From assembly GCA_937888595.1 (NCBI GenBank), contig CALARK010000012.1, positions 298,307 to 362,306 on the forward strand: DNA of 64,000 nt. Direction: 5' to 3'. Position 1 is the first letter of the stretch. Each line of letters begins with the position of its first letter. Shown one piece after another: positions 1-8,499 of this stretch. The notes under the pieces were generated by a model. That model had not been told where the DNA came from, made no database searches, and saw nothing but the letters and a program-made list of their open reading frames with translations. Made by a program: the position numbers and the translations under genes. The DNA is from an uncultured Sterolibacteriaceae bacterium (GTDB lineage Bacteria > Pseudomonadota > Gammaproteobacteria > Burkholderiales > Rhodocyclaceae).

Positions 1-1022
1 CCCTTCTCGGTCGTCATCCAGCGCGCGAATTCCATGTCGGGCATGCCGCTGATGCGGTCGTAGCGCGCCAGCTGGAAGTAGGTGCCGTCGCAGGGCAGCA
101 GGTCGAAGCGCGAGCCGTCCAGCTGCGCCCGGAAGAAATCGCGCTTCTGCCGGTAGAAGTCGGCGAGGCCGTCGGCGAAGCCCGGATCGGCGCTCATGAA
201 GTCGGCCAGCGCGAGCTGCGAGGGGTGGTGCACCGTGAACACGTTGAACTGGTGCACCTTGCGAAATTCGGCCGTCAGGGCGGCCGGCGCGGCGCAGTAG
301 GCCACCTTCCAGCCGGTGATGTGATAGGTCTTGCCGAAGCTCGACACGACGAAGCTGCGCTCGCGCAGGTCGGCGCGGCGCGCCAGGCTCTCGTGGCGGC
401 CGGCATAGAAGATGTGCTCGTACACCTCGTCGCCAAGCAGCACGATGCCGGTGTCGCGCACGAGGCCGGCGAGCTGGTCCATGTCCTCGGCCGTCCACAC
501 CGTGCCGGTCGGGTTGTGCGGCGTATTGAGGATGATCATGCGCGTCTTCGCCGTGATGGCGGCGCCGACTTCCGCCCAGTCGGGCCGGAAGGCCGGCGGC
601 GCGAGCTTGATCACGCGCGCCGTGCCGCCCTGCAGCTCGATCGCCGGCAGGTAGCTGTCGTACACCGGCGCGAAGACGATCACCTCGTCGCCCGGCCGCA
701 CGCAGGTGGCGATGGCGGTGAACAGCGCCTGCGTCGCGCCGGCCGTGACGGTGACCTCGGTCTCGACGTCGTAGCGCGCGCCGTAGAGCCGCTCCAGCTT
801 GGCGGCGATGGCCGCGCGCAGCGGCGCCACACCGGCCATCGGCGGATACTGGTTCGCGCCCGAGTGCAGATGGTGGTTCATGCGGTCGAGCAGCAATTCG
901 GGCGGCGAAAAATCGGGAAAGCCCTGCGACAGGTTGATCGCGCCGTGCTCGGCGGCGAGGCGCGACATGACGGTGAAGATCGTGGTGCCGACATTCGGCA
1001 GGCGGGAAGGAAACAAACTCAT
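1..1022 (-). CDS. ybdL: Methionine aminotransferase (class I/II PLP aminotransferase), C-terminus cut by window edge
   Basis: A fold-type I PLP aminotransferase that should transaminate methionine and aromatic or kynurenine-type substrates in the cytosol. The N-terminus reads MSLFPSRLPNVGTTIF, followed by the family-typical INLSQGFPDF at about residues 29-38. NTPHNPTG, which binds the substrate carboxylate and PLP, lies near 173-180, and SSFGKTYHITGWK carries the PLP lysine. About 340 residues are visible and the family is usually about 380, so only the last 40 or so are missing. It is divergent from the downstream polymerase gene with only 43 bp between the start codons. YbdL is the best match by motif order; a generic kynurenine/glutamine transaminase is the alternative. 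Confidence 0.85.
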   Translation of the reverse strand, partial: MSLFPSRLPNVGTTIFTVMSRLAAEHGAINLSQGFPDFSPPELLLDRMNHHLHSGANQYPPMAGVAPLRAAIAAKLERLYGARYDVETEVTVTAGATQALFTAIATCVRPGDEVIVFAPVYDSYLPAIELQGGTARVIKLAPPAFRPDWAEVGAAITAKTRMIILNTPHNPTGTVWTAEDMDQLAGLVRDTGIVLLGDEVYEHIFYAGRHESLARRADLRERSFVVSSFGKTYHITGWKVAYCAAPAALTAEFRKVHQFNVFTVHHPSQLALADFMSADPGFADGLADFYRQKRDFFRAQLDGSRFDLLPCDGTYFQLARYDRISGMPDMEFARWMTTEK

Positions 1023-1065
1023 GGTCTACCTTTGGTGTTCATTCGTACACTAAAATGCGCGGGGT

Positions 1066-2295
1066 ATGGACAAGTCTATCCCCCTGCGTTCGCTCTACGT
1101 CGACTTCAACTCCTACTTCGCCTCGGTCGAGCAGGAGTTGCGGCCGAAGCTGCGCGGCCGGCCGGTCGGCGTGCTGCCGGTGCTGGCCGACACCACCTGC
1201 TGCATCGCCGCCAGCTACGAGGCCAAGGCCTTCGGCGTCAAGACGGGCACGCCGGTCTACGAGGCGCGGCAGCGCTGCCCGGGGATCGTCTTCGTCGAGG
1301 CGCGTCCGCCACTCTACGTCGAGATGCATCACCGGCTGGTCGCCGCGGTCGAGTCCTGCACCCCCGTCGGCCGCGTCCTGTCCATCGACGAAATGAGCTG
1401 CCCGCTGACTGGCAGCGAGCGCAACGCCGACAAGGCGCTGGCACTCTCCTACCGCATCAAGGCGACCATCGCCGCGCAAGTGGGCACCCACCTGCGCTGC
1501 TCGATCGGCATCGCGCCGAACACCTTCCTCGCCAAGATCGCCTCGAACATGCGCAAGCCCGACGGCTGCACGGTGATTGAGGCCGCCGATCTGCCGCAGG
1601 TACTTTACCGGCTGGAACTGCGCGACATCCACGGCATCGGCCGCGCCCTCGAAAGTCGGCTGCGGCAGCACGGCATCGCGACGGTGGAACAACTCTGTAC
1701 CGCCCATGCAGGTACGCTGCGCGCGGCCTGGGGCAGCATCGAGGGGGAGCGCATGCACGCCAAGCTGCGTGGCGAAGAACTGCCCGAACACGCAACGCGC
1801 CGCGCCTCGGTCAGCCACTCGCACGTGCTGCCGCCGGAACTGCGCAACGAGGCCGCGGCCTACTCGGTGCTGCACCGTCTGCTGCAGAAGGCGGCGATGC
1901 GCCTGCGCAGCTACGGGCTGATCGCCGGCAACCTGCACGTGCGCATGAAGTATCGCGACAACTCGGTATGGCGCGCCGACCAGCCGCTCGACCCGACCGC
2001 CGACACGCTGACCTTCCTGCATGCGCTCGACGCGCTGTGGGCGCAACGACCGCCGCGAAGGAAGCCGTTCGCCGTCGCCGTGGCACTGACGGCGCTGGAC
2101 GCGGCGGCCCACCGCTCGCGCGACCTGTTCGACGCGGGCCGCGACCATGAGCGCCTCGACGCCGCGATCGACGCCATCAACCTGCGCTACGGGAAGAACT
2201 CGCTCTACTTCGGCGGCGCCCACCGGGCGCTGGCGGCTGCGCCGATGCGCATCGCCTTCCAGCACATCCCCGACCTGGAAGTCGAAGCTGATTAG
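1066..2295 (+). CDS. Y-family DNA polymerase (DinB/ImpB-like)
   Basis: A 409-residue translesion DNA polymerase-like protein. SLYVDFNSYFASVEQ at residues 9-23 holds the first catalytic aspartate and the steric-gate region; SIDEM near residue 106 supplies the second acidic pair, and CSIGIAPNTFLAKIAS is the conserved palm helix. The little-finger region follows, but there is no C-terminal beta-clamp or UmuD-type extension. It belongs to the unnamed Y-family group often found in betaproteobacteria rather than clearly to dinB or umuC. The ATG lies only 9 bp after a possible -10 (TAAAAT) and lacks a good Shine-Dalgarno sequence, so expression may be leaderless. I saw no LexA box. It overlaps the convergent dehydrogenase stop by a few bases. 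Confidence 0.85.
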   Translation: MDKSIPLRSLYVDFNSYFASVEQELRPKLRGRPVGVLPVLADTTCCIAASYEAKAFGVKTGTPVYEARQRCPGIVFVEARPPLYVEMHHRLVAAVESCTPVGRVLSIDEMSCPLTGSERNADKALALSYRIKATIAAQVGTHLRCSIGIAPNTFLAKIASNMRKPDGCTVIEAADLPQVLYRLELRDIHGIGRALESRLRQHGIATVEQLCTAHAGTLRAAWGSIEGERMHAKLRGEELPEHATRRASVSHSHVLPPELRNEAAAYSVLHRLLQKAAMRLRSYGLIAGNLHVRMKYRDNSVWRADQPLDPTADTLTFLHALDALWAQRPPRRKPFAVAVALTALDAAAHRSRDLFDAGRDHERLDAAIDAINLRYGKNSLYFGGAHRALAAAPMRIAFQHIPDLEVEAD

Positions 2296-3173
2296 GAGGA
2301 GGTGCCGGCGCGCTCCAGCACGCAGAGCAGGCGCGACGTGTCGTCGGTGCCCCAGCCGGCCGCCATCAGCGCATCGAGCTGCTGCATGACCGCGCCGCCG
2401 ACCGGCATCGGCAGGGACTGGCGCGTCGCCTCGGCCAGCACGAGGCCGACATCCTTGTGATGCAGGCGCGCCTCGACGCCGGCCGCGAAGTCGCGCGCCG
2501 CCATCTTGCCGCCGAACAGGTCGAGCACGCGCGAACCCGCCGAACCACCCAGCATCGCCTCGCGCACCTTGCCGAAATCGACGCCCGCGGCATTCGCCAG
2601 CCGCGCGGCCTCGGCCGTCGCCTCGAGCACCGACACCATGATGAGCTGGTTGCAGGCTTTCGCCACCTGCCCCGCCCCGGCATCGCCGACGCGCACCGCC
2701 GTCCTGCCGAGGCAGGCGAACAGCGGTTCGAGCCGTCCCGCCAGCGCCGACAATTTGTCAGGGCTGCCGCTTGCACCCCACATGATGGCGAGCGTCGCCG
2801 CGCGTGCCCCGGCCGTGCCACCCGAGACCGGCGCGTCGACGAAGTCGATGCCCTTCTCGGCGTAGCGTGCCGCGATGCCGCGCGCCACCGACGGCGCGAT
2901 GGTCGAGAAGTCGATGTGCAGTCCGCCTGGCGCGAAGCCTTCGATCAGCTGGTCGGCCAGCCCCTCGACATCCGCGCTCGTCGTGACATTGGTGCAGACG
3001 ATCTCGCACTGCCGCGCCAGCTCGGCCGGCGATGCGGCCCGCACAACTTCCGGCGGCAGAAAGTCGGCGCTGGCAGGACGGCGCGTCCAGACCGCGACCT
3101 CGTGCCCGGCCGCCCGCAAGTGCTCGACCATCGGGCGGCCCATGCCGCCCAGGCCAATGAACCCGATGTTCAT
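2292..3173 (-). CDS. NAD(P)-dependent beta-hydroxyacid dehydrogenase (3-hydroxyisobutyrate dehydrogenase family)
   Basis: A 293-residue member of the 6-phosphogluconate dehydrogenase-like superfamily, oxidising a beta-hydroxyacid or reducing a semialdehyde. The Rossmann motif GFIGLGGMG starts at residue 4. DAPVSGGTAGA is the substrate-binding signature and K in VAKACNQLIMV is the expected catalytic lysine. The start at 3173 was chosen because the longer open frame adds residues before the Rossmann strand. The segment VWTRRPASADF at residues 30-40 is encoded by one copy of the interspersed repeat and replaces the usual variable loop after the second beta strand. Substrate is unknown; tartronate-semialdehyde or succinate-semialdehyde reductase are alternatives. 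Confidence 0.88.
   Translation of the reverse strand: MNIGFIGLGGMGRPMVEHLRAAGHEVAVWTRRPASADFLPPEVVRAASPAELARQCEIVCTNVTTSADVEGLADQLIEGFAPGGLHIDFSTIAPSVARGIAARYAEKGIDFVDAPVSGGTAGARAATLAIMWGASGSPDKLSALAGRLEPLFACLGRTAVRVGDAGAGQVAKACNQLIMVSVLEATAEAARLANAAGVDFGKVREAMLGGSAGSRVLDLFGGKMAARDFAAGVEARLHHKDVGLVLAEATRQSLPMPVGGAVMQQLDALMAAGWGTDDTSRLLCVLERAGTSS
3059..3086 (+). repeat. Interspersed repeat copy in dehydrogenase gene
   Basis: Close match to the 27-bp consensus, orientation AAAGTCGG forward. Translated in the minus-strand gene as RRPASADF. Confidence 0.85.
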
Positions 3174-3199
3174 TTCAAGTCGGAGCCGATGCGCATGCC

Positions 3200-3808
3200 C
3201 TATGCCCCCGTCACCGCCTTGGTAATCAGCGGCACCAGCGGCTCGGGCAGCTTGAGCTGGCCGGACAGCGCGAAGGCATGGGCGCGCTCGGACATCTTCT
3301 TCCAGGTCTTGCGGACGATGTCGAGCCACTTCTCTTCCGAATACTCGGGATGCTGGCCAGCGAACTCAAGCATGTAGTGCTCGATGAAGACGAGGTCGGT
3401 GACGTCCTCGAGCATCTGCGTGTCGGGATTCACCTTGAGGCCGCGCTTGCCGACCGCCTGCTGCACGCGCTCGATGGTCGCCGCGTCGTAGCCGGCCTGT
3501 TGCATCAGCGTGCCGACGGTCTCGGCGTGAAACTTGTAGAGGCCGGTGCGCCAGGCGTAATAGCCCTCCCGGGTCATCGGATAGCTGTCGCGCGGCGTCT
3601 TCCAGCGCTGGATGTGCTGGGCGCGCACGGCGATCTTCTGCGCGTCGTCGGCCTCCGGCGCGTAGCGCGCGATCATCTCGCTCATGCGCTGGCCGTAGAG
3701 CAGTTCGCGCGGCACGGCCTTGCCCGCGGCATCCGTGTCGGAGCGGGGGTCTTCGGCATTGGCCGCATCAATGAGTTCGACGATGCGTTCGTACAGGCTG
3801 TTGCTCAT
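3200..3808 (-). CDS. DUF4202 domain-containing protein
   Basis: A 202-residue soluble protein matching the DUF4202 family by its opening YERIVELIDAANAEDP and the internal HIQRWKTPRDSYPMTREGYYAWR. The conserved histidines and acidic residues (ARYAPEADD, IEHYMLEFA) resemble metal-dependent HD-type helical proteins, but the activity is not established. There is no signal peptide or membrane segment. It lies 27 bp downstream of the dehydrogenase start on the same strand and follows the signalling cassette, so it may be the last gene of that transcript. Confidence 0.8.
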   Translation of the reverse strand: MSNSLYERIVELIDAANAEDPRSDTDAAGKAVPRELLYGQRMSEMIARYAPEADDAQKIAVRAQHIQRWKTPRDSYPMTREGYYAWRTGLYKFHAETVGTLMQQAGYDAATIERVQQAVGKRGLKVNPDTQMLEDVTDLVFIEHYMLEFAGQHPEYSEEKWLDIVRKTWKKMSERAHAFALSGQLKLPEPLVPLITKAVTGA

Positions 3809-3836
3809 TTATTTTTCCTCTGTGAGTCGGGGTAAA

Positions 3837-5030
3837 TCAGTGGGCATGGGGCGGCAGGTCGACCAGCGCCAGCGTCGCGTCGTCGTGCGGCAGATTGCTG
3901 CCAAGATGCCGGGCGAGCGCCGTCTGGACCGCCTGCAACCGACGGTCGGCCGATACGCCGGCGAGCGCGGCGCGCAGGCCCCGGACGCCGAACTCCTCTC
4001 CCGAGGGAGAGGCGGCCTCGACGAGACCATCCGAATACAGCACCAGCTGACCGCCATCCTGCGGCACCGCAAGGCGCGCGGTCACCGTGGCAGCGGCATC
4101 GAAAGCGTCGATGCCGAGCGGCAGATGCGCCGCGGCGATTTCCTGCACGACGTTGCCGGCACGATCGAGCAGCAGCGCGCTGGGAAGGCCGCCCATCCAC
4201 AGCTCGCTGCCGCCTGCCGGATCGACGCACAGGCAGCCGCAGGCGACGAAGCGGCCGACCGGCAGGGCGCCGCACAACTGGTCGTTGAGCCGGGAGACCA
4301 GCGGACCGACCGGCAGGCCGGAGGCGACGATGTCGTAGAAGAGCGCCAGCACCGGCAGCACGCTGATGGTGGCGCCCAGCCCGTGCCCGGTGGCATCGGC
4401 CAGCAGGACATAGAAACGGCCGTCGTCGGCGCGTGCCGCGGCAACGATGTCGCCGCTGAAGTTGGTGGCGGACTGCATCCAGTAGTGCAGCGCCGGGTCG
4501 GACAGGCCGGGGCGATGCAGCATCCGGTTGAGCACGCCTTCGGCGAGGCGGTTCTCGGCCTCGCGCTCGTCGTAGTAGACCTGCAGGGAGCGCCGCGTTT
4601 CCTCGAGTTCGCGGCGCAGCGCGATGCTGCGCGACAGCGAGCGCAGCTTGGCTTCGAGGACGACGAAATTGACCGGCTTCGGCAGGTAGTCGTCGCCGCC
4701 GGCCTCGAGGCCGTTGACGAGGTTCTCGTCCTTGTCGAGCGCCGAGAGGAAGATCACCGGCACCCAGCGGTCGCCGCTCGCCGCCTTGATGCGGCGCGTC
4801 GCCTCGTAGCCGTCCATCACCGGCATCATGACGTCCATCACCACCAGGTCGTAGTCGTTGGCGACGAACATCTCGACCGCCTGGGCGCCGTCCTCGGCCA
4901 TATCGACGCGATGACCGAACTTCTTCAGGAAGACCGCGAGGATCTGCCGGTTGGTCGCCGTGTCGTCGACCACCAGCACCTGCAGGGGCACCGCCGCCGG
5001 CGCCGTGGCATCTCGAGACTGGATATTCAT
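3837..5030 (-). CDS. Response regulator fused to PP2C/SpoIIE-type serine phosphatase
   Basis: A 397-residue fusion. An N-terminal receiver domain (VLVVDDTATNRQIL, phospho-acceptor D in DLVVMDVMMPVMDG, conserved K in YLPKP) is followed by a helical linker and a PP2C-like phosphatase domain. FSGDIVAAARADDGRFYVLLADATGHG, split here as FSGDIVAA and LLADATGHG, and the late HDDATLALV carry the metal-binding aspartates. By family analogy, phosphorylation of the receiver would control dephosphorylation of an anti-sigma or STAS partner. ATG 5030 is taken because it follows the upstream gene's stop by 7 bp. The neighbouring REC-HATPase protein is a plausible partner in the same switch. Confidence 0.88.
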   Translation of the reverse strand: MNIQSRDATAPAAVPLQVLVVDDTATNRQILAVFLKKFGHRVDMAEDGAQAVEMFVANDYDLVVMDVMMPVMDGYEATRRIKAASGDRWVPVIFLSALDKDENLVNGLEAGGDDYLPKPVNFVVLEAKLRSLSRSIALRRELEETRRSLQVYYDEREAENRLAEGVLNRMLHRPGLSDPALHYWMQSATNFSGDIVAAARADDGRFYVLLADATGHGLGATISVLPVLALFYDIVASGLPVGPLVSRLNDQLCGALPVGRFVACGCLCVDPAGGSELWMGGLPSALLLDRAGNVVQEIAAAHLPLGIDAFDAAATVTARLAVPQDGGQLVLYSDGLVEAASPSGEEFGVRGLRAALAGVSADRRLQAVQTALARHLGSNLPHDDATLALVDLPPHAH

Positions 5031-5037
5031 CGTTGGT

Positions 5038-5931
5038 TCATTGCACCGTGCGGATGGTGGCGACGACCGTGTTGCCGTTGCCGCGGTATTCGAGCGAGGC
5101 AAAGCTCAGCATGCGCGCCATCGCGATGCCGCGCCCGTTCGGGTCGCCGGCGCGCTCGGGCTCGAACTCCATGTAGCGCCGCCAGTCGAACCCCGCGCCT
5201 TCGTCGGTAACGGTGAATTCGAGGCGATCGAAATGGCGCTCGACGCGCACGCGCACGCAGCGGTCCCGATATTCCGGCAGCACCAGGCGACGCGCCACTT
5301 CGGATTCCCAGCGGTCCTCGAGGCGCAGGCGCTTCTTGTCGGCGTAGCTGATGCCGAGATTGCCGTGCTCGACGGCATTCACCAACAGTTCCGTCAGACC
5401 CGAAGCCGCCAGTTCCGGCGTCGGGCACAGGCTCGCCAGCACCTCGATCAGCGGCCCCACCTCTTCGATCCGGCTGAAGCGAAACAGGGCCAGGTCGATC
5501 AGCTCCATCGCCTTGACGTGGGCGGCGGCATGGCGGCCGGCCTCCTCGCGTTCCTGGATGTCGGCCAGGGCGGCGCGCACGATGGCCGTGAGGACCTCGG
5601 GCTCGTAGGGCTTTGGCAGGTAGTAGTAGGCGCCCGCCTCGATGCCCTCGCGAATCTGCTCGGGTGCGCTGGCGGCCGTCTGCATGATCACCGGGATCGC
5701 ACGGAGGCGCGCCTCGGCCTTCATCTTCTTCAGCAGCTCGATGCCGCTCATGCCGGGCATCATGCGATCCAGGATGGCCAGGTCGTAGGACGCGCCGCCG
5801 TCGAACCGCCGCCAGGCCTCGTCGGCGCTGGTGACCAGGTCGAGGTCGTAATGGGCGTCCTCGAGATACTCGCGGATGATCTCGAGATTGATCAGTTCAT
5901 CATCGACGACGAGGATGCGGCGCTGGCTCAT
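5038..5931 (-). CDS. Response regulator with C-terminal anti-sigma-like HATPase domain
   Basis: A 297-residue protein. Its receiver domain is RILVVDDELINLEII, with D in LAILDRMMPGMSG and K in YLPKPYEPEV. A linker at about 125-150 and a GHKL ATPase-like domain follow, with the N box LTELLVNAVEHGNLG and the G1 box VTDEGAGFDWR. There is no dimerisation/phospho-His helix, so it resembles RsbW/SpoIIAB-type switch kinases rather than a sensor kinase. It overlaps the upstream histidine kinase by 4 bp (ATGA) and is followed by the PP2C gene, giving a sensor, switch kinase and phosphatase in one transcript. Confidence 0.88.
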   Translation of the reverse strand: MSQRRILVVDDELINLEIIREYLEDAHYDLDLVTSADEAWRRFDGGASYDLAILDRMMPGMSGIELLKKMKAEARLRAIPVIMQTAASAPEQIREGIEAGAYYYLPKPYEPEVLTAIVRAALADIQEREEAGRHAAAHVKAMELIDLALFRFSRIEEVGPLIEVLASLCPTPELAASGLTELLVNAVEHGNLGISYADKKRLRLEDRWESEVARRLVLPEYRDRCVRVRVERHFDRLEFTVTDEGAGFDWRRYMEFEPERAGDPNGRGIAMARMLSFASLEYRGNGNTVVATIRTVQ

Positions 5932-8201
5932 GCAGGGGTCCGGGTCGAAAGCGGAAGGATCACATCGAAGGCGGCACCGCCTTCCGGCCGGTTGCGCGCC
6001 TGAATGATACCGCGGTGCGCATGCACGATCTCGCGCGAGATGGCCAGGCCCAGCCCGGTCCCGCCGGCCCCGGTGGCCGTCTTGCTGCTCTGCGCGAACT
6101 TGTCGAAGATGGCTTCCAGCTCCGCGGGCGGAATGCCGATGCCCTCGTCGGCCACCGTCAGGCGCAGCGCCGCCAGCGCGCCGCTGTCCGCCGCGCGACG
6201 CCCCGCCGGCAGGGAGGCGGGGGCGATCTCGATGAAGATGCGCCGGCCTTCGGGCGTGAACTTGATGGCATTGCCGAGCAGGTTGTGCAGGACCTGGCTG
6301 ATGCGCTTGCGGTCGCCGAGGACATGACAGCTTTCAGCCGGCACCCGGACCGCGCAGGCGAGATGGCGGGACTCCAGCAGCGACGACAGGTCGGCGACGA
6401 CGGCATGCACTTCCTGCCGCAAGTCGAGTGAGACCATCGTGTACTGCATGCGCCCGGCCTCGAGCTTGGACAGGTCGAGCAGGTCGTTGACGAGGTCGAG
6501 CAGGCGCTCGCCGCTGGCGCGAATGTGCTCGAAGTATTCGCGCAGCTTCGCCGCCGGCGCGCTCTCCGCCTTCTGGCTGCCGATGCGGGCGAACGAGAGG
6601 ACGCCGTGCATCGGCGTGCGCAGTTCGTGGCTCATGTTGGCGAGGAACTCCGACTTCGCGTGGTTGGCGCGTTCCGCGGCCTCCTTGGCCGCCGTCAGGT
6701 CGGCGGTCTGCGCGGCGACCAGCAGTTCCAGATGGTCCCGGTATTCGCGCAGTTCCTCTTCCGCGCGCTTGCGCTCGGTGATGTCCCGGCCCGTGCCGCG
6801 GTAGCCGACGAAGACGCCGTCCTCGAACAGCGGCTTGCCGTCGATCGAATACCAGTGCGTCGTCCCGTCGGTCGCCTCGATCTGGTATTCGAAGCCGCGA
6901 AACGGCTGCCGCGCATCCAGCGCCGCGCGATGTGCCGCCATCTCCGCCGCGTCCACCACGATCGGCAGGTCCCAGCGATGCTGGCCGATGAACTTGCCGG
7001 TGTTGGCGCCCTTTTTCGCCGCCCCCTCCGAAAATTCGACGAAGCGCAGGTCGGCGTCCATCTCCCAGAACCAGTCGGCCGACAGTTCGGACAGGTCGCG
7101 GAAGCGCTGCCGGCTGCGTGCCAGGTCGTGGGTACGTTCATCGACCAGCAATTCCACCTGTTCCCGCCGGCGCACCATCAGCCGCACGGTGAAGGCCATG
7201 ACCGTCGTCGTCAGCAGGCCGAGCGCCAGGATCAGTTCCGGTTCGTGCGCGCTGGCCGATGCCACGAGGGCCGGCGTGACCGCACTGACGATTTCCCATT
7301 CACGATCGGCCACCTGCAGCCGCTGCCGGTGCACGAGCGCGGCCCGTTCGAGTTCGTCCGGAAGCGCCGCACCGCCACTGAGCGAGCCATACACATGCAG
7401 GACCGCCAGCTCCGCCGACAGGTCCGGCTGGTATTCGCGCACCATGAAATCATGGGACACCGAAGCGGCAAGGGAGGGAGACAGCAAGGGGCCGAGGCGC
7501 AATCCGGCCAGCAGCACGCCGCGAAAATGGCGCCGCCGCTCCTCGATGTCGCGCAGCAGGCGGCCGGCCGTATAGACCGGCAGCACGAGAATCACGCCAC
7601 GCTCGTTCGTGCCGGCCAGTTGCAGCGATGTCGTGAGCGCCGGCTGGCCGCTATCGCGGGCCCGGGCGAGGGTCGCCTGCCGCTCCGCGTTGATCGCGAA
7701 GAAGTCGAGTCCGTAAAGCTCGGGCGCCGGCTGGGTCAGGTGGAGACGCAGGAAGGGGAAGTATTCGTCCCGCCCCGTCGCAGCCGTCGTGCCGCCCGTG
7801 CGGGCCGGCTCGCGAATGCGGAAACTCCTGTCGCAGGCCGCCCGCTCGGTCGCCTCGAACTCGGCCCGCTCGGCCGCGGCGACCCGCGGAGCCCAGACCA
7901 CGCCATACATGTAGTAATGGTTCTCGACCAGTTGCGCGGTGATTTCCTCGAATTCGGTGCAGTCGATGTGCCCCTGGGCGGCGAAGGTGCTGCGGACGGC
8001 CTGCAATCCGGTGGCCACGGCATCGATGCGCGCCCCGATCTCCGACTGGTGCAACAGCGTGTCGTTGCGCAGCGCCTGCCGAACCCGGCTGTCTTCCCAT
8101 TGGCGGGCGAAGCCGTAGAGGAGCAGCGAACCCGCCACGCCCGCCACGAGGACGGCGAGCGCGGCGCGGTAGCGACGGAAGAAGGTGGTGTATGCGGCCA
8201 T
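5928..8201 (-). CDS. CHASE-PAS sensor histidine kinase
   Basis: A 757-residue membrane sensor kinase. A transmembrane helix at about 12-30 precedes a periplasmic CHASE-type domain (about 40-300), and a second helix lies near 315-335. A PAS domain (FRDLSELSADWFWEMDAD to GTGRDITERKRAEEEL) and a coiled coil come next. The HisKA box ANMSHELRTPMHGVL has the phospho-accepting His, and the HATPase core shows the N box LHNLLGNAIKFT and G boxes DEGIGIPP and GTGLGLAI. It has no receiver of its own; the two overlapping downstream genes supply receivers. The signal sensed is unknown, though CHASE domains bind small extracellular ligands. Confidence 0.9.
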   Translation of the reverse strand: MAAYTTFFRRYRAALAVLVAGVAGSLLLYGFARQWEDSRVRQALRNDTLLHQSEIGARIDAVATGLQAVRSTFAAQGHIDCTEFEEITAQLVENHYYMYGVVWAPRVAAAERAEFEATERAACDRSFRIREPARTGGTTAATGRDEYFPFLRLHLTQPAPELYGLDFFAINAERQATLARARDSGQPALTTSLQLAGTNERGVILVLPVYTAGRLLRDIEERRRHFRGVLLAGLRLGPLLSPSLAASVSHDFMVREYQPDLSAELAVLHVYGSLSGGAALPDELERAALVHRQRLQVADREWEIVSAVTPALVASASAHEPELILALGLLTTTVMAFTVRLMVRRREQVELLVDERTHDLARSRQRFRDLSELSADWFWEMDADLRFVEFSEGAAKKGANTGKFIGQHRWDLPIVVDAAEMAAHRAALDARQPFRGFEYQIEATDGTTHWYSIDGKPLFEDGVFVGYRGTGRDITERKRAEEELREYRDHLELLVAAQTADLTAAKEAAERANHAKSEFLANMSHELRTPMHGVLSFARIGSQKAESAPAAKLREYFEHIRASGERLLDLVNDLLDLSKLEAGRMQYTMVSLDLRQEVHAVVADLSSLLESRHLACAVRVPAESCHVLGDRKRISQVLHNLLGNAIKFTPEGRRIFIEIAPASLPAGRRAADSGALAALRLTVADEGIGIPPAELEAIFDKFAQSSKTATGAGGTGLGLAISREIVHAHRGIIQARNRPEGGAAFDVILPLSTRTPA

Positions 8202-8242
8202 CTTGGGCGGGCATTATGCCTCGCCCGGGCCTATCCGCAATG

Positions 8243-8485
8243 TCAGCCGCAGCGGCCGGTCTTGCAATCGGCGGGGGGGGCCACCGGCACGCCGAGCTTG
8301 GCGAGGATGGTGTCGAGCGGGCAGAAGGTGGTGAAGCCGCTCTGGAACAAATTGGCGCCGACGAAGGCGGTGAACCACAGCCAGCTCATCCGGGTCAGGT
8401 CGACCTGGCCCGTGGCGTGGGCGAGTCCGAGCGACAGCAGGATGAAGAAGCCGGCGATGATGCGGACGATGCGATTGACGGTCAT
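8243..8485 (-). CDS. Small DUF2892 (YgaP-like) membrane protein
   Basis: An 80-residue protein with two predicted membrane helices (IVRIIAGFFILLSLGLA and MSWLWFTAFVGANLFQSGF) ending in CPLDTILAKLGV, the usual DUF2892 signature, with a Cys-rich tail CKTGRCG. Stand-alone DUF2892 proteins correspond to the membrane part of YgaP rhodanese and often sit near sulfur-stress or efflux genes. It starts 14 bp after the RND permease gene stops, so it is probably the last gene of that operon. Function here is inferred only from context. Confidence 0.78.
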   Translation of the reverse strand: MTVNRIVRIIAGFFILLSLGLAHATGQVDLTRMSWLWFTAFVGANLFQSGFTTFCPLDTILAKLGVPVAPPADCKTGRCG

Positions 8486-8499
8486 GAACTCATTTCCTT

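Noticed and set aside
1022..1065. A possible LexA box or sigma-70 promoter between the aminotransferase and the Y-family polymerase
   Set aside because: TAAAAT is present, but the nearest -35-like hexamer is only 13 bp away and no CTG-N10-CAG symmetry is seen.
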